From assembly GCF_006227205.1 (NCBI RefSeq), contig NZ_VCNG01000004.1:248001-312000 (forward strand): DNA of 64,000 bases. Direction: 5' to 3'. Both the position numbers and the translations under genes were made by a program. A model generated the notes under the pieces. That model saw only the letters and a program-made list of their open reading frames with translations. It was not told the DNA's origin and ran no database searches. Shown here one piece after another: positions 43,657-52,543 of the stretch; within the stretch, counting starts at the first letter, position 1, and the number at the start of each line of letters is the position of its first letter. This stretch comes from Pseudomonas sp. ICMP22404 (GTDB taxonomy: Bacteria > Pseudomonadota > Gammaproteobacteria > Pseudomonadales > Pseudomonadaceae).

Positions 43657-44199
43657 ATGGGCCGTTTTTTCACGCCGGTCTGCCTACTGGGCATGCTGAG
43701 CGCCTGCACCGCGCAAGCCCCCAACACATCGTCGCCCAACCCAACAATCGATAATGACCCCAGTCGAGTCCAGGACTCGATGGATACGGCCGAGAGCAGT
43801 TATCAGGCAGAGCTTCGTTATGGTCGCTATACGCTGGTCAGCACTGCGCCCACCACAGAGCAACGAGACCTTCTTGCTCAAGTCATCGACGTGAGTATTC
43901 CGTCCAGTCTGAGTCCTTCTGTGCAGGATGCGCTGCACTACGTGCTATTGCGCTCGGGCTATTCGCTCTGCCCAGACGCCGCGCCAGTGACAGTGCTCTT
44001 CAGCCGCCCCCTGCCGGCGGCCCATTACCGGCTGGGTCCAATCCCTTTGCGCAATGCATTACAAGTGCTGGCCGGCCCGGCCTGGCAACTCACGACCAAC
44101 GACGTCAACCGCTCGGTCTGCTTCGAGCAGCAAAAAGCTGATAGCAGCGCCGTGTCGATCACGCCTGCCCCGTTCCGTCAGCCGGAGGCACGCCCATGA
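43657..44199 (+). CDS. PilL N-terminal domain lipoprotein
   Basis: A 180-residue exported lipoprotein, the N-terminal PilL-type protein found at the start of MPF-G clusters. The lipobox is LGMLSAC near residue 15. The mature part includes RYGRYTLVSTAPTTEQRDLL, then LHYVLLRSGYSLC and AHYRLGPIPLRNALQVLAGP, a secretin/TonB-short-domain-like fold. It probably sits in the outer membrane or periplasm. Its start overlaps no other gene, but its stop overlaps the next start. Confidence 0.88.
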   Translation: MGRFFTPVCLLGMLSACTAQAPNTSSPNPTIDNDPSRVQDSMDTAESSYQAELRYGRYTLVSTAPTTEQRDLLAQVIDVSIPSSLSPSVQDALHYVLLRSGYSLCPDAAPVTVLFSRPLPAAHYRLGPIPLRNALQVLAGPAWQLTTNDVNRSVCFEQQKADSSAVSITPAPFRQPEARP

Positions 44200-44876
44200 A
44201 AGCCTCGACGTTTCAAACCCTCATCATTGGGATCCTTTGCCTGGCGATCGCCGGTCTGAGCGGCGGGTTGTATAACCAGTATCAGCGCATGGCAGAACTG
44301 CAGAACACCAACAACCAACACCTACAGACCCTGGACACCCTGCAACATGACTCAAGTGCCCTCAAGGACGCGCAGGAGAAACTGCAGTACGCGTTGAGAG
44401 ACCTGAAACAGCTGGTCGATACCGGCGAGCAACAGGCCAACACCCTCGATCCCATGCTGGATCAGTGGGCACAAGAGATACAGGTACTGCGCGACGGTCT
44501 GGCAGCCCGTGCCACCGAGACAGACATGGCTGCGCTACGCGCACGCCTTGAACAGGTGGAGCAGCAGCTCCTGGACCTCAAGTCCAAGCCATCACCAACA
44601 CCAACACCAACACCAACACCCTCCGCTGCCAAACCGAAAAAGACCGCTCCCCACAAGCCCACTCCACTCTCTCCACCGTTTTCAGTATTAGGTGTCGAGT
44701 CCCGCGGTGGTGAAAGTTTCTTGGCAATCGCCCCTCATGACAGTCGCTCTCTCGTGGAGGTTCGACTGCTGCATCGCGGCGAGCAGATCGGAGCCTGGTA
44801 CCTGAAAAAGCTGGAGCCAACCGCAGCCATCTTCGCAGTGGACGCTCAGCCAGACCAGACCGTGCAGTTTCCTTGA
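44196..44876 (+). CDS. Single-pass membrane, coiled-coil ICE protein
   Basis: A 226-residue protein with an N-terminal membrane anchor (LIIGILCLAIAGLSGGLYN), a long coiled coil (about residues 30-125), a Pro/Thr linker PTPTPTPTP and a small C-terminal beta domain (FSVLGVESRGGESFLAI). The layout is that of a periplasm-spanning bridge protein. It stands between PilL-N and the PFL_4693 gene. The linker is encoded by a 6-base tandem repeat. No family name is certain. Confidence 0.72.
   Translation: MKASTFQTLIIGILCLAIAGLSGGLYNQYQRMAELQNTNNQHLQTLDTLQHDSSALKDAQEKLQYALRDLKQLVDTGEQQANTLDPMLDQWAQEIQVLRDGLAARATETDMAALRARLEQVEQQLLDLKSKPSPTPTPTPTPSAAKPKKTAPHKPTPLSPPFSVLGVESRGGESFLAIAPHDSRSLVEVRLLHRGEQIGAWYLKKLEPTAAIFAVDAQPDQTVQFP
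44594..44620 (+). repeat. Hexanucleotide tandem repeat (ACCAAC, 4.5 copies)
   Basis: Four and a half uninterrupted copies of ACCAAC inside the coding region, encoding the Pro-Thr linker. Because the unit is six bases, slippage would change linker length by two residues and keep the frame. Confidence 0.8.
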
Positions 44877-44885
44877 GAAACCATC

Positions 44886-45605
44886 ATGAACAGAACACTG
44901 CTGCCCGCCGTCCTCTTCCTCTCGTCAGTGATTGCCATTGGCTCTGCGGTGGGAGATACCGCCGCGACTCAGTCTCTGACCAAGAACACGCGACCCACGC
45001 CTCTAGAACACTCCCACGCTGGGCAGGCCACGAGCTGGGGACTGACAGAGCAGGAGTGGTCACGCTTCGAGCAAATCCAAGCCGGTCCGCGCGGTTTCTG
45101 GAGCCCGAATCTCGATCCGTTGACGGCGCTCGGGGTCGAAGCCGAGACCGATCAGGAGCGTCACCGCTATGCCGAATTGCAGGTCCGGCTGGAGGCCAAA
45201 CGCGCCGAACGCGAGCTGGCCTATCAACATGCTTACACCGCCGCATGGGCCAAGCTGTTTCCCGGACTACTCCCGATCCAAGGAATGGCATCTCCATCCC
45301 CTGCCAGTTCATCTGTCGCACCCCGCCCAGCCTTGTTCGTAGAGGACCAATGCCAGCCCTGTATTGCCGAAGCACAGCGCCTGCAAAGCAGTGACACAGC
45401 GTTCGATATCTACCTGGTGGGCAGCAAAGGCGAGGATGAACGCGTCCGCACCTGGGCTCGGCAAGCGGGCATCGACCCAGCTCGGGTGCAACGTCGGCAG
45501 ATCACCCTGAACCATGACCGCGGCCACTGGTTCAGCCTGGGCGCGCCAAGGTCGCTGCCCGCCACTTTCCAACAGGTGAATGGACAATGGCAGCGCCTCG
45601 ACTGA
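44886..45605 (+). CDS. ICE protein, PFL_4693 family (TIGR03759)
   Basis: A 239-residue exported protein of the PFL_4693 family, with a signal peptide and conserved SWGLTEQEWSRFEQIQAGPR, WSPNLDPLTALGVEA and HAYTAAWAKLFPG. The C-terminal third has a CQPC pair (C156, C159) in a thioredoxin-like setting, so it may handle disulfides of periplasmic transfer proteins; that is inferred. It overlaps the transglycosylase gene. Confidence 0.9.
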   Translation: MNRTLLPAVLFLSSVIAIGSAVGDTAATQSLTKNTRPTPLEHSHAGQATSWGLTEQEWSRFEQIQAGPRGFWSPNLDPLTALGVEAETDQERHRYAELQVRLEAKRAERELAYQHAYTAAWAKLFPGLLPIQGMASPSPASSSVAPRPALFVEDQCQPCIAEAQRLQSSDTAFDIYLVGSKGEDERVRTWARQAGIDPARVQRRQITLNHDRGHWFSLGAPRSLPATFQQVNGQWQRLD

Positions 45606-46135
45606 TTGGCCTTGCGCTCATACTGGTGACGTTCGCTGCCCTGGCCGACGAGTTTCCGCCACCGGCCTACCAACTGGCAGCGCATGGCGCTGACATCCCT
45701 TCGACGGTGCTGTTCGCCATCGCTCTACAAGAGAGTGGTATCCGCGTCCGTGGTCGGCTGCTGCCCTGGCCCTGGACGCTGAATATCGCCGGAACACCCT
45801 ACCGCTTTGCCAACCGCCAAGCGGCGTGCCAGGCCTTGCTTCAGGCACTCGCCCGACATAACGCCACGCGGATCGACGCCGGACTCGGGCAAACCAATCT
45901 GGGTTACCACGGACAACGTTTTTCCAGCCCCTGCGAAGCCCTCGACCCCTATCGAAATCTCGCCGTTACCGCCGAGCTGCTACGTGAGCAGCACGCCGCC
46001 ACTGGCGATTGGGTGTTGGCTGCCGGGCGCTATCACCGTCCGGCGGGAGGAGCGCCCGCCGCGCGCTACCGCACCGGTTTTTCCCGGCAACTCAAACGGC
46101 TGCAAGTTTCCTTCGAACAGGTCACTCCACCATGA
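45587..46135 (+). CDS. Lytic transglycosylase-like protein
   Basis: A 182-residue exported SLT-type transglycosylase with a signal peptide (LIGLALILVTFAALADE). The catalytic glutamate is probably in FAIALQESGIRV, and GLGQTNLGYHG is the downstream substrate groove motif. It would locally open peptidoglycan for the conjugation channel. It overlaps both neighbours (19 bases upstream, 4 bases ATGA downstream). Confidence 0.88.
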   Translation: MAAPRLIGLALILVTFAALADEFPPPAYQLAAHGADIPSTVLFAIALQESGIRVRGRLLPWPWTLNIAGTPYRFANRQAACQALLQALARHNATRIDAGLGQTNLGYHGQRFSSPCEALDPYRNLAVTAELLREQHAATGDWVLAAGRYHRPAGGAPAARYRTGFSRQLKRLQVSFEQVTPP

Positions 46136-46647
46136 AACAAATCCCTCTTGTCTGTTACTCCATCTTGCTCTTGGCACCTTTCGCCCACGCGGAACTGGCC
46201 GCTGTCGAGGATCGGAGTGGCGACCTCGCCCAACCGTATCTTCGAGCCACGGGTCTGCCGATACATGACAGAGTCCCGTCCGATCGGGCCATTCATGCCG
46301 ACCTGTCCACATTTGCCGATGAGGCTTGGATACTCCCCGTCAGCAGTTCTCGGCTGACCCCGGGCCAGATCACGCCTCGACCGCTGAACATGCCTGGCTT
46401 GCAGCCGTTCTTTCTGGTGGGTGACGATTCCCAGTCGCTGGCTTGGCTGCACCAACACGCGGCTAAATTGCGCGAAATGGGCGCGGCCGGCCTGGCCGTC
46501 GAAGTCGCCGATACCGAAGCCCTGTCCCAGATCCGAGCAGCGGCTCCGGGCATCACCATCCTACCAGTCAACGGTAACGACATCGCCGCTCGGTTGCAGA
46601 TCGAGCACTACCCCATCTTGGTCACCGCGACCTCGCTGGAACAGTGA
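46132..46647 (+). CDS. ICE protein, PFL_4695 family (TIGR03765)
   Basis: A 171-residue exported protein with a signal peptide ending at AHAEL and the conserved end LQIEHYPILVTATSLEQ. GDDSQSLAWLHQHAAKLREM and ILPVNGNDIAARL lie in the conserved half, resembling a TrbC/thioredoxin-type alpha/beta fold. It lies directly upstream of traD as in PFGI-1. Exact role unknown. Confidence 0.88.
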   Translation: MKQIPLVCYSILLLAPFAHAELAAVEDRSGDLAQPYLRATGLPIHDRVPSDRAIHADLSTFADEAWILPVSSSRLTPGQITPRPLNMPGLQPFFLVGDDSQSLAWLHQHAAKLREMGAAGLAVEVADTEALSQIRAAAPGITILPVNGNDIAARLQIEHYPILVTATSLEQ

Positions 46648-46656
46648 GCCTAGGCC

Positions 46657-48762
46657 ATGGCCGAGCACGTGATGGAATCCAAGCTCCGGCCTGCGGTGGA
46701 GCTGTACACCGTCGCGATCTGCATCGCGGCCGCAGTATTGTGCGTGTATTCGCCGTGGGCCGTGGCCCTGTCACCCGAGATCGGCAGGGCCGCGGCACTG
46801 GCCTATGCCGTGTTCGGCTTCATCCGGTTGCGCCAAGCCTGGGACGTGCTGCGTTATCGCCGCAATATCCGTCGGCTGCCCCGCTACGAATTGACCAGTC
46901 GCCAGATTTCGATTAGCCGTAAACGTCTGTTCATGGGCTGCGGTTTTCGCTGGACCCGCCTGCACACCCAGCGCTTGGTCGAGGCCCAAGATCCAGCAGT
47001 CGCCCGCTATGTCGATCCACCGACCCGCTACCGCCTGGCGCGAGGACTCGAACAGCACCTGGAGCATGCACCGTTTCCACTCTCGACCTTGGCCCGTGTC
47101 ACGGCCTGGGACAGTGCCTTCAACCCCGTACGTCCGTTGCCACCGGTAGGCGGCTCACCTTTGCTGCATGGGGTCGAGCCGGACGAGATGGAAGTCAGTC
47201 TTCCGTTGGGTGAACGAGTTGGACATACCCTGGTGCTGGGCACCACCCGTGTCGGCAAGACCCGGCTCGCCGAGGTGTACATTACCCAAGACATCCATCG
47301 CGTTGAGCATGAAGTGGTGATCGTCTTCGACCCCAAGGGCGATGCCGACCTGCTCAAGCGAATGTACGTCGAAGCGCGCCGGGCCGGCCGGGAAAAAGAG
47401 TTCTACGTCTTCCATCTGGGTTGGCCGGAAATCTCGGCCCGCTACAACGCCGTGGGACGTTTCGGGCGAATCTCGGAGGTGGCATCGCGCATCGCCGGAC
47501 AGCTCAGCGGTGAAGGTAACTCTGCTGCCTTCCGTGAGTTTGCCTGGCGCTTCGTCAACATCATCGCCCGGGCCCTGATCGAGCTGGGCCGACGGCCGGA
47601 CTACCTGCAGATCCAACGACACGTGGTCAACATCGACGCGTTGTTCATCGAATATGCCCAGCAGTTCTTCGCCAAGACCGATCCGAAGGCATGGGAGGTC
47701 ATCGTCCAGATCGAAGGCAAACTCAACGAGAAGAATATTCCTCGGCATATGGTGGGGCGCGAAAAACGCGTAGTGGCCATCGAGCAATACCTGGCGGCGA
47801 AACGGGTATTTGATCCGGTGCTGGACGGACTGCGTTCGGCGGTACGGTATGACCGTACCTATTTCGACAAAATCGTCGCTTCGCTGCTGCCGCTGCTGGA
47901 GAAACTCACCACCGGCAAGACGGCTCAATTACTGGCCCCCAACTACACCGATCTGGATGACCCACGGCCGATCTTCGACTGGATGCAGATCATCCGCAAA
48001 CGCGGCATCGTCTATGTCGGTCTGGACGCGCTGACCGATGCCGAGGTAGCCGCGGCAGTCGGCAACTCCATGTTTGCCGATCTGGTCTCGGTCGCCGGGC
48101 ATATCTACAAGCACGGTATTGATCAGGGGCTACCCACAGAGACGAGCAGCACAGAAAAACTTCCGATCAACCTGCACGCTGATGAGTTCAATGAGTTGAT
48201 GGGCGATGAGTTCATTCCGCTGATCAACAAGGGCGGCGGCGCCGGCATCCAGGTGACGGCCTACACCCAGACCCTCAGCGATATCGAAGCGCGCATTGGC
48301 AACCGTGCCAAGGCCGGCCAGGTTATCGGCAACTTCAACACCCTACAGATGCTGCGCGTCCGTGAAACCGCCACCGCGGAGCTGCTCACCCAGCAGTTGC
48401 CCAAGGTCAATGTGCTGACCAAAACCTTAGTCTCCGGCGCCACCGACACCTCCGATCCTGAGGCCAATACCGACTTCACCTCGTCCTCGCAGGACCGCGT
48501 CAGCAGCACCAGCGTGCCGTTGATCGAGCCTGCGCACATCGTCAGTCTACCCAAGGGGCAGATGTTCTCCTTCCAGGCTGGAGGGCAGCTCTGGAAGGTA
48601 CGAATGCCGTTACCTAAACCCTCCAACGACGATGACATGCCCAAGGACCTGCAGGAGCTCACTCAGCGGATGCGAGCGGCCTACAACGAGCAAGCAGGGC
48701 AATGGTGGAGTGCGAGCGGAGGCGGTCCAACACTGGACTTCGATCTGGATCAGGTGGGGTAG
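46657..48762 (+). CDS. traD: Conjugative coupling ATPase TraD
   Basis: A 701-residue type IV coupling protein of the SXT/TOL-like class. Two N-terminal membrane helices lie at about residues 15-55. The Walker A motif is GTTRVGKT at residues 195-202, and VIVFDPKGDAD follows as the conserved second motif. ITAYTQT-type sequence (VTAYTQTLSDIEAR) lies in the C-terminal ATPase lobe. It brings the relaxosome to the secretion channel. Length is normal. Confidence 0.95.
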   Translation: MAEHVMESKLRPAVELYTVAICIAAAVLCVYSPWAVALSPEIGRAAALAYAVFGFIRLRQAWDVLRYRRNIRRLPRYELTSRQISISRKRLFMGCGFRWTRLHTQRLVEAQDPAVARYVDPPTRYRLARGLEQHLEHAPFPLSTLARVTAWDSAFNPVRPLPPVGGSPLLHGVEPDEMEVSLPLGERVGHTLVLGTTRVGKTRLAEVYITQDIHRVEHEVVIVFDPKGDADLLKRMYVEARRAGREKEFYVFHLGWPEISARYNAVGRFGRISEVASRIAGQLSGEGNSAAFREFAWRFVNIIARALIELGRRPDYLQIQRHVVNIDALFIEYAQQFFAKTDPKAWEVIVQIEGKLNEKNIPRHMVGREKRVVAIEQYLAAKRVFDPVLDGLRSAVRYDRTYFDKIVASLLPLLEKLTTGKTAQLLAPNYTDLDDPRPIFDWMQIIRKRGIVYVGLDALTDAEVAAAVGNSMFADLVSVAGHIYKHGIDQGLPTETSSTEKLPINLHADEFNELMGDEFIPLINKGGGAGIQVTAYTQTLSDIEARIGNRAKAGQVIGNFNTLQMLRVRETATAELLTQQLPKVNVLTKTLVSGATDTSDPEANTDFTSSSQDRVSSTSVPLIEPAHIVSLPKGQMFSFQAGGQLWKVRMPLPKPSNDDDMPKDLQELTQRMRAAYNEQAGQWWSASGGGPTLDFDLDQVG

Positions 48763-48850
48763 CCCTACTCTGACCAGATTACGGTTCAGAGACAGCACAT
48801 TCAGAAGGCTTCGTGACGACATTCGCTTGTGGCGCGCGACGGAGTGAAAG

Positions 48851-49582
48851 ATGGCAACGTCCACACAGAACACGCCGCAACAACCGATCCAGCGGCCAGG
48901 ACTGATCGTCTCGGCAATCAGCCTCGTTCTGCGCATCATCGGCTTGCTGATCGCCTCGTTGCTGTTCTCGATCCTGATCGAGTTTGCCGGTCTGCTGCTG
49001 TTCTGGGCCGATCAAGGCTGGCGACACAGTCAGGCCATGCTGAGCAGCGAACTGGGCTGGCTCAGTGAGCACTTCAAATTATCTCTGATCATCCAGCAAC
49101 CCGGTCAAACAATCGCCCAGTGGCTGGATTTTCTCAATCAGTGGCTGCTGGTCAAGACGGGCTTTGCGGATTTTGCCAAGCAGGCGCAGGTGTCGAGTCA
49201 AGACCAGGGTTTCTGGGGCTGGATCAATCAACTGTATGTGAGTATTGAGGACTTTGTGCTGGCAGCGGTGTATGTCAGCTTCACCTTTGTGGTGCGCTTG
49301 ACCATTTTGGCCTTGGCGACTCCTCTGTTTCTGCTGGCCTTGTTCACCGGCTTTATCGACGGCCTGATGCGCCGCGACCTGCGCAAATTTGGAGCCGGGC
49401 GCGAAAGCAGCTTCGTCTATCACCGGTCCAAGCGAGCGGTCATCCCACTGCTGAGCGTGCCCTGGATCCTTTACCTGTCTCTGCCTTTTTCGCTCAATCC
49501 CATGGTTGTTTTTGTGCCTTGCGCCGTGATTCTCGGGGTGGCTATGGCCATCACAGCGGCGACGTTCAAAAAATATCTCTGA
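48851..49582 (+). CDS. ICE membrane protein, PFL_4697 family (TIGR03747)
   Basis: A 243-residue inner-membrane protein with four likely helices: two N-terminal (about 20-55, LVLRIIGLLIASLLFSILIE), and further ones at 135-175 and 195-240. The conserved cytoplasmic loop GLMRRDLRKFGAGRESSFVY is the family signature. It regularly follows traD in MPF-G clusters. Function unknown. Confidence 0.9.
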   Translation: MATSTQNTPQQPIQRPGLIVSAISLVLRIIGLLIASLLFSILIEFAGLLLFWADQGWRHSQAMLSSELGWLSEHFKLSLIIQQPGQTIAQWLDFLNQWLLVKTGFADFAKQAQVSSQDQGFWGWINQLYVSIEDFVLAAVYVSFTFVVRLTILALATPLFLLALFTGFIDGLMRRDLRKFGAGRESSFVYHRSKRAVIPLLSVPWILYLSLPFSLNPMVVFVPCAVILGVAMAITAATFKKYL

Positions 49583-49721
49583 GTGCGACACGAATGCTTA
49601 TCTGCGGAAGTATTCAGGAGGCCAGCTTATGAGATGCCCAAGCTCCCGGTCGTAAGGACCCGTCAGTCCCGCGTTAGTGGACACCCCCCCATAGATGTTT
49701 GGCTTCGAGAGGAGTTTGATC

Positions 49722-50702
49722 ATGGCATTGGTTGGTAGAAGAGACGGACGCAATTTTGGCTATGGCCGACAACTGAGTTATGCCGGACCGAAAGCATTGC
49801 GCGATTTTTTTGGCGAAGGACATTACGCCACGGTCAAGGCGCACAGTGATCGCTGGCAGGCGTTTGTCCGCTGGTGTCGTTCGGTGGATGGGCCGGGATT
49901 TAACAATGCGCGACAGATAGACCGGCAGACCTTGCTGGACTACGCAGAGTATCTGCGCCAACAAGTTGAACACGGCGCTATCGGCATCGCTACCGCGCAA
50001 AACCGGTTGTCCAGCGTGAACCGGACTTTGGCGGCGCTTCGAGGCGATCAGTCTGTGAAGGTGCTGAGTCCGAGTATGGCATTGGGAATGCAGCGCACCA
50101 GTGTTCGTCGCTCGGTGCCGCAAGACCAAAACCACGAACAGGTTAAGCGGATCATCGACGTGCTCTGTGAACACCAATTGCCGCGAGCGGCGACTATCGT
50201 TCAGTTGGCGCGAGCCACCGGAGTGCGCTTGCGCGAGGCCATTTTTGCCGATCTACCGCGCCTAAAATATGAGACAGAACACTACGGCCAAATCAACATC
50301 CGAGATGGCATCCAAGGTTACCACTCACGTGTGTCGGCGCTTCGTTGGATCACGGTAAATGATCCTATTCTTGACGCGCTAAAATTTGCCGAACAGGTTT
50401 CGCCCAACGGCAGCCGTAACCTGCTTGCACCGAACGAAAGCTATGTCGATCTACAACGGAAAATCGTCCGCGCCGCACGAGAGATCCTCCATTCGCACAA
50501 CCTCAAAGGCTTCCACGAACTTCGGGTCGCCTATGCGTGCAAACGCTTTGAGCAGATCACTCATCATCTCGCGCCCATCAACGGTGGCCGTTGCTACCAG
50601 CTCGACCGACGCCTAGATCAGGATGCCCGAGTGCAAATCAGCTACGAGTTGGGGCTCGGCCGTATCGACCTGTTATCGACTTACATTGGTGGTCGAACAT
50701 GA
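49722..50702 (+). CDS. Integrase-domain protein inside the transfer operon
   Basis: A 326-residue tyrosine-recombinase-like protein (integrase_1 type). The N-terminal SAM-like core-binding domain covers about residues 15-95. Catalytic-domain motifs are Arg in ATGVRLREAIF, H-E-L-R in GFHELRVAYACKRF, and a Tyr near the C-terminus in STYIGG. So the R-H-R-Y set looks present, although box II is not textbook. ATG 49,722 follows GAGGAG. It sits between the TIGR03747 and RAQPRD genes, not at an element end, so it is not the ICE's terminal integrase. Confidence 0.82.
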   Translation: MALVGRRDGRNFGYGRQLSYAGPKALRDFFGEGHYATVKAHSDRWQAFVRWCRSVDGPGFNNARQIDRQTLLDYAEYLRQQVEHGAIGIATAQNRLSSVNRTLAALRGDQSVKVLSPSMALGMQRTSVRRSVPQDQNHEQVKRIIDVLCEHQLPRAATIVQLARATGVRLREAIFADLPRLKYETEHYGQINIRDGIQGYHSRVSALRWITVNDPILDALKFAEQVSPNGSRNLLAPNESYVDLQRKIVRAAREILHSHNLKGFHELRVAYACKRFEQITHHLAPINGGRCYQLDRRLDQDARVQISYELGLGRIDLLSTYIGGRT

Positions 50703-51168
50703 GCAAGCCATTCGATATGGAGCTCATCCTACTGTTCGAGAACGTAGTCCGGCATGATCGGATCAGTAGGTACGTGTGATGGTTGATTTTTGGGACTGGC
50801 ATGGTCTCTTCCTCTGGACCACTACGATACCTTGGCCATTATTCAGCATGTGCCCGGGGCACTGCACGTCCGTTTTTACTGACAAAAAAACGAGTCGGTA
50901 GCGAGGATTTCGGCCATCCGTTCTACTCCGAGGCAGCCTGGCTGGGTTTCCTTACGAAACGAGTACCGCCACCAACGAAACTTATCGAGAGTGGAATTTC
51001 CCTAGAGCCTCACCACTCTCTCCACCAAAGATCGAAGGACCACATTAGCTATAATGTAAACATCCCCAGTCCTTTCCCAGAAAAAGCGATTCATCAGACC
51101 TCAGGTTTCTTACTGAATAATTCGACCTCTGACCTGATGCTGCTCCCAGATCCATATGGGCTAGCATC
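50703..51168. other. Gene-free interval in the transfer region
   Basis: 466 bases between the integrase-domain gene and RAQPRD with no supported gene. One 8-bp inverted repeat (GAGAGTGG at 50,987-50,994 and CCACTCTC at 51,013-51,020, loop 18) is visible. A promoter for the downstream RAQPRD-to-TraC block is expected here. A long ORF crossing it lacks a ribosome binding site. Confidence 0.45.
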
Positions 51169-51501
51169 ATGCCAACTACCGCCTTTCGCTGCTTACTACT
51201 CGCGCTGTCTATCGTCGATGGCAGCAGCTATGCCGCATCTGCTCATGAGCAGGATCAGCTCAGCCTAGTCCAGCAGCAGCTCGACATTATCGAACGCCTT
51301 GCGACACAAGCTGAGGCAGCCAGCACGGCTGAACCCGACGAGCGCTATCGCTTCGACTATCCCCGACTGGCTCTGGATATCCAACGCATTCACCAAGGTG
51401 TGCAGAACTACCTATCCCCCTCCCGCGCTCAACCCCGAGATCCCGGTGAGCTGGCCGGCGATTACCGTCTCGACACTCAGTCCGCGGAGCCTTCGCCATG
51501 A
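51169..51501 (+). CDS. RAQPRD-family ICE protein
   Basis: A 110-residue exported protein named for its signature RAQPRDP, visible near residue 85. A signal peptide covers the first 25 residues. The mature helix LVQQQLDIIERLATQAEAA precedes RYRFDYPRLALDIQRIHQGV. It opens the core block of small pilus and channel genes. ATGA overlap with the next gene. Confidence 0.9.
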   Translation: MPTTAFRCLLLALSIVDGSSYAASAHEQDQLSLVQQQLDIIERLATQAEAASTAEPDERYRFDYPRLALDIQRIHQGVQNYLSPSRAQPRDPGELAGDYRLDTQSAEPSP

Positions 51502-51737
51502 GCATGACTGACGCTCAGACCTCGGCCTTCCAAAACGCCTCCGGCTTCTTGCCGCAGAGCAGTTCGACGCTGTGGATTTCCCTAGTTCTGGTCTTGGCGT
51601 TGCTCTGGTGTGCGTGGGTGATGTGGACCGCTTACCGGGGATGGGCGACAGGCAGTGTGCGCTTCGGCGCGTTTGGCGGCAGTGCTGTCCGTGTGCTGCT
51701 CACTTTGCTGGTTCTGATGTTTTTCACTCTTTCCTAA
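51498..51737 (+). CDS. ICE membrane protein, PFL_4701 family (TIGR03758)
   Basis: A 79-residue protein with two hydrophobic helices (LWISLVLVLALLWCAWVMW and VRVLLTLLVLMFFTLS). Family signature is FQNASGF near the start and TAYRGWATG between the helices. Size and topology suit a pilin-like or channel-associated subunit. It couples to RAQPRD by overlap. Confidence 0.88.
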   Translation: MSMTDAQTSAFQNASGFLPQSSSTLWISLVLVLALLWCAWVMWTAYRGWATGSVRFGAFGGSAVRVLLTLLVLMFFTLS

Positions 51738-51754
51738 TCCGGGAGATAGCCGTC

Positions 51755-52126
51755 ATGCTTAAGTACCTTGCCCCTCTGAAAAAAAACCTGCGTGATCGTG
51801 CGAACCAGCGCTTGATCGGTCTGCTACTGGTGCTCGGTCCAAGCCTGGCCTTTGCCGAGCTCCCTACCATGGAAGCGCCTTCGCGTGGCGAAGGTTCCGG
51901 GCTGATCGAGACAATCAAAAACTACGCCTACGACGGCGGCATCCTGCTCGGCCTGCTAATCGCCCTGCTCGCTTTTTTAGGGGTGGCCTGGCATTCGCTG
52001 ACGGTGTATGCCGACGTGCAAAACCAGCGCAAAACCTGGAAAGACCTCGGCGCCGTAGTCGGCATCGGAGCCCTGCTGGTGGTGATCATCATCTGGTTCC
52101 TGACCAAGGCTGCCGCAATTTTGTGA
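51755..52126 (+). CDS. ICE membrane protein, PFL_4702 family (TIGR03745)
   Basis: A 123-residue small membrane protein with a cleavable-looking N-terminus (LLLVLGPSLAFAELP) and two later helices (ILLGLLIALLAFLGVAWHS and VVGIGALLVVIIIWFL). Likely pilin or pilin-like subunit of the MPF-G system by analogy with TraA position; this is inferred from order. Confidence 0.88.
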   Translation: MLKYLAPLKKNLRDRANQRLIGLLLVLGPSLAFAELPTMEAPSRGEGSGLIETIKNYAYDGGILLGLLIALLAFLGVAWHSLTVYADVQNQRKTWKDLGAVVGIGALLVVIIIWFLTKAAAIL

Positions 52127-52133
52127 GGTCGAC

Positions 52134-52538
52134 ATGAACGACACTATCGAACATCTTGCCGACGGCACCTTGGTCTTTCTCCCGGAGCGACTCAATCGCG
52201 ATCCTGCCGTATTGCGCGGTTTGACCAACGATGAAATGTGGGTAGCGCTCGGCACCGGCGCCGTCGTTGGCCTGCTACTGGGCGCTCCTCTGGCGATCGC
52301 CACCGCCTCCATTGCCGTGGCGCCGACCAGCATGATCGCAAGCATGGCACTGATGTTATTTGCCGGTGGCACACTACTGCGTCGGGCCAAACGGGCTCGC
52401 CCCGAGACCTGGTTGTACCGCAAGCTCGAATGGATACTCGCCAACCGTTGGCGCCTGGGTCACGGAAGTTTAATTCTCCACTCCGGCGCCTGGACGGTTC
52501 GCCGTTCGCGTCGACTGCGCCCTGCCCTGTCCCGGTGA
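52134..52538 (+). CDS. Conjugal transfer protein, TIGR03750 family (TraL-position)
   Basis: A 134-residue protein with FLPERLNRDPAVLRGLTNDE near the start and a central double membrane segment (about residues 40-80). In order it corresponds to TraL of F/SXT systems. Starts 8 bases after the PFL_4702 gene. Confidence 0.88.
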   Translation: MNDTIEHLADGTLVFLPERLNRDPAVLRGLTNDEMWVALGTGAVVGLLLGAPLAIATASIAVAPTSMIASMALMLFAGGTLLRRAKRARPETWLYRKLEWILANRWRLGHGSLILHSGAWTVRRSRRLRPALSR

Positions 52539-52543
52539 CAACC

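Noticed and set aside
44594..44620. CRISPR-like repeat
   Set aside because: Unit of six bases with no spacers, inside a coding region. No CRISPR array or cas gene was seen anywhere in the window.
49722..50702. Terminal integrase of the ICE
   Set aside because: The gene is central in the transfer operon and shorter than the large terminal integrases of this class; the real one should lie outside the window.
50783..51268. 161-residue ORF in the gap before RAQPRD
   Set aside because: No ribosome binding site, overlaps the RAQPRD gene in another frame and shows no domain.
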